64,000 bases of DNA. Origin: Gammaproteobacteria bacterium 45_16_T64 (GTDB taxonomy: Bacteria; Pseudomonadota; Gammaproteobacteria; Pseudomonadales; Ketobacteraceae). How positions within the stretch are numbered: position 1 is the stretch's first letter; the number at the start of each line of letters is the position of its first letter. Location of the stretch: the NCBI GenBank assembly GCA_002162955.1, contig MABD01000026.1:33741-97740 (forward strand), read 5' to 3'. The notes under the pieces were generated by a model. It was not told the DNA's origin. It did not search any database and saw only the letters and a list, made by a program, of their open reading frames with translations. A program made the position numbers and the translations under genes. Of this stretch, positions 62,418 through 64,000 are shown in pieces.

Positions 62418-63389
62418 ATCGGGGGTGTCCTTTTTCTGCTTCATGGGTTCTGCGATCCAACGATTCCAGAGGAAGGGCACTAGCAATTGTTTCCAATAGT
62501 TATTCATCGGATAAAACTCTTCGCCGTGTATTCCCATTTCTGATGATGTTCTATTCAGGTCTTTCAAGTAGGTTCCAAACATAATATCCCAAAAAGAGAA
62601 TATGGCCCCACAGTTCTTGCAGCCTTCCGATATGATGTTTGAATGGTGCCAACGATGAAGCTCGTTGGTTGAGAATACCCAATTGAGGGGGCCGTGCTGA
62701 AGTTTAATGTTGGCATGCTGAAAAGAACCGGCAATTCCCAATACCACCGAATGCATGATAAGTGCCTGCTGGCTCGCGCCGAGTACAACCGGTGGTAAGA
62801 TTGCGAGAAAATAGGTGGCAGTGTGATATAGCGGGTGTAGTCGAAATCCGTTCAGAAGGTACATTCTCTTAACACTGTGATGGCTTGAATGAAACCGCCA
62901 CAAAAAGGCGTTGGTATGGCTGAAGCGATGATACCAATATTTGTTGAAGTCGATCATCAATATCACTATTAGCACTTCTAACCAAAAGGGTACTCCCACG
63001 AAAATACTAAAACTGCTGGGTAACGTAATCATCGATAGAATAAGTACAGCGATTGCGGGTCCAATCGCTGTCATCAGCGGTTCTAGCCCCATGGCGACTA
63101 TGACCAATGAATATAGATCCGTTGACATATCTCCCGAGTTTTTATTCCACTGGGAATTAATAGGGTGCAGGCGTTCAAGCACTAGCACTAAAAACATCAC
63201 ACTAAGTGGAATTGCGAAATAAGCGGCTTCTACGTAGAGGTCATGATACAACAGAAAGAACATCGCCCCTGAACCAACGACGAGACAGGTAGGGAATAAT
63301 AATATCTCAAACAATGTGTTACGTAATGTTGTTAGTTGCACATTAGCATCCGGTCTGAATCCCCAAGGTATGGAGAGAATGATCTTCAC
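62412..63389 (-). CDS. Sterol desaturase/fatty acid hydroxylase superfamily protein
   Basis: This 325-residue membrane protein has about five hydrophobic helices and the di-iron histidine motifs of the family: HRFSHTNAFLWRFHSSHHS (about residues 154-172) and ELHRWHHSNIISEG (about 240-253). A further His lies in LHPLYH. The enzymes use O2 to hydroxylate or desaturate lipids in the membrane. It converges with the P450 gene and diverges from the acyl-AMP ligase gene. A perfect 20-bp palindrome lies 36-55 nt upstream of its start. The substrate is probably a fatty acyl or terpenoid lipid (inference). Confidence 0.92.
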   Translation of the reverse strand: MKIILSIPWGFRPDANVQLTTLRNTLFEILLFPTCLVVGSGAMFFLLYHDLYVEAAYFAIPLSVMFLVLVLERLHPINSQWNKNSGDMSTDLYSLVIVAMGLEPLMTAIGPAIAVLILSMITLPSSFSIFVGVPFWLEVLIVILMIDFNKYWYHRFSHTNAFLWRFHSSHHSVKRMYLLNGFRLHPLYHTATYFLAILPPVVLGASQQALIMHSVVLGIAGSFQHANIKLQHGPLNWVFSTNELHRWHHSNIISEGCKNCGAIFSFWDIMFGTYLKDLNRTSSEMGIHGEEFYPMNNYWKQLLVPFLWNRWIAEPMKQKKDTPDS

Positions 63390-63424
63390 AGACTGTTCAG
63401 TATAGACATCACAAGGATAGGGGG

Positions 63425-63444
63425 ATCTTTTGTATACAAAAGAT
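63425..63444. promoter_or_regulatory. 20-bp perfect palindrome upstream of the desaturase-family gene
   Basis: ATCTTTTGTATACAAAAGAT is fully symmetric without a spacer and lies 36-55 nt before the start codon at 63389. A dimeric repressor site is likely. Confidence 0.55.
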
Positions 63445-63544
63445 ATCCATTTTTATATTCGAAAATATTGCTATGCATGGTTTATCTATTCCTTCGAGTT
63501 ATTGCTTATATTCCAATTCGTATTTCATCGTCAATTTGTGAGTA

Positions 63545-63564
63545 CATCACACTAGTTTGTGATG
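63545..63564. promoter_or_regulatory. CATCACA/TGTGATG inverted repeat
   Basis: Seven-nt arms CATCACA (63545-63551) and TGTGATG (63558-63564) flank a 6-nt spacer in the same divergent gap. The arms are in the reverse order of a CRP site, so another regulator is more likely. Confidence 0.4.
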
Positions 63565-63707
63565 ATTTTTCATCTACAGAGTTCAAACATCCTATTTTCT
63601 TCTATGCTGAATAAATGATCTGGAAGGTAGCGGTGATAGGGATCTATTTTGTCGCTACCGGTCCTTTATTATCGTTGCATATACTTGGTTTAAGGAACGT
63701 GCTATCT

Positions 63708-64000
63708 ATGCCTCATGACCTAATTCCCCCGAGAGAACTGACGAATCTTTTGGATATCATTCGATATCGGGCAGAGATCCAACCTGATGATGTTGCGTAT
63801 ATATATCTGGAGGACGGAGATGATATAGAAAGAACCCTAACGTTTGGTGAGTTATATCAACAGGCACTGCGTGTAGCCCAGGGCATTAGAGAGTATGCGG
63901 TAGAAGGTGATAGCGTGGTTCTGGTGTATCAGCCGGGGCTAGATTTTGTTATTTCCTTTGTCGCTTGTGTTTTCTCTGGAGTAATGGCGGTACCGGTATA
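63708..64000 (+). CDS. Fatty acyl-AMP ligase/acyl-CoA synthetase, N-terminus only
   Basis: The frame opens at ATG 63708 (AAGGA about 12 nt upstream) and runs off the right edge, showing 97 residues. RAEIQPDDVAYIYLEDGD, then LTFGELYQQALRVAQGI, then GDSVVLVYQPGLDFVISFVACVFSGVMAVPVY are the typical opening of fatty acyl-AMP ligases. In the family, such enzymes activate a fatty acid as acyl-AMP and load it on an acyl carrier protein, or make acyl-CoA. The FAAL reading is favoured by the LEDGDD-type loop and the PQPGLDF-like stretch, but cannot be settled without the rest. With the P450 and desaturase it suggests a lipid-derived product locus. Confidence 0.85.
   Translation, partial: MPHDLIPPRELTNLLDIIRYRAEIQPDDVAYIYLEDGDDIERTLTFGELYQQALRVAQGIREYAVEGDSVVLVYQPGLDFVISFVACVFSGVMAVPV

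Larger units (their letters stand above)
63390..63707. other. Divergent intergenic region with two inverted repeats
   Basis: This AT-rich 318-bp gap lies between the desaturase-family gene and the acyl-AMP ligase gene. It holds the two inverted repeats listed below. No coding frame with family features is seen. Confidence 0.5.

Noticed and set aside
63336..63614. 92-residue plus-strand frame in the divergent gap
   Set aside because: It spans both palindromes and overlaps the start of the desaturase-family gene; composition is AT-driven and no motif is seen.

Overview
The window looks like a chromosomal segment of a free-living, respiring, probably marine gammaproteobacterium. Support for this: a glpD/glpR/glpK set, an argD-argF pair, a CGFS glutaredoxin, asparaginyl-tRNA synthetase, a MetR-type LysR regulator, an RstAB-like two-component pair, GGDEF/EAL and chemoreceptor signalling, and many outer-membrane barrels and lipoproteins. 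The nearest order-level guess (Pseudomonadales/Cellvibrionales-like) is inference. I saw no tRNA or rRNA gene, CRISPR array, insertion sequence or phage gene. The window cuts a gene at each end.

Positions 1-9.2 kb hold a compact set for uptake and breakdown of a hydrophobic compound: alpha/beta hydrolase, VOC protein, class III CoA-transferase, FadL-type porin, a CrtC/DUF7064-like protein, a MarR regulator, a membrane protein, DUF6285 protein, APH-like kinase and MAPEG protein. Five near-identical inverted repeats (half-site GGTCAAC or AGTCAAC) sit in front of the transcription units, so the set reads as one local regulon, probably run by the MarR protein at 6162-6665. The substrate cannot be read from the sequence.

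Positions 9.4-21.7 kb form two divergent arms of exported proteins. The left arm has a Tat-exported DUF1501-like protein, a LamG/di-heme lipoprotein and a mono-heme protein, an architecture better known from planctomycetes. The right arm has a large di-heme PD40 lipoprotein resembling HzsA-related proteins, an SH3/beta-barrel protein, a second small barrel, a TlpA-like thioredoxin, a tiny DUF4266 lipoprotein ending in GGGCGCN, and a DUF3570 outer-membrane protein. This block is the best candidate for an undescribed envelope redox or metal system.

Positions 21.7-31.3 kb contain an FHA protein, a molybdenum oxidoreductase with a fused FeS/DmsC-type membrane anchor, an HDOD protein, PhzF, a GST and a free-standing ribonucleotide reductase N-terminal domain. 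Positions 31.8-43.7 kb carry the two-component system, metR, the glycerol genes, a chemoreceptor and argD-argF. The arg pair has a consensus promoter that runs almost at once into a terminator-like hairpin.

Positions 44-52.6 kb hold a receiver protein, a di-heme lipoprotein, a short AraC protein, a hydantoinase B without its A partner, a second molybdopterin enzyme and grxD. Positions 52.6-64 kb carry GGDEF/EAL, a polyamine-type binding protein, a penicillin-acylase-family hydrolase, asnS, a Nudix protein, P450, a sterol-desaturase-family enzyme and the start of an acyl-AMP ligase. The last three suggest the edge of a lipid or natural-product locus.
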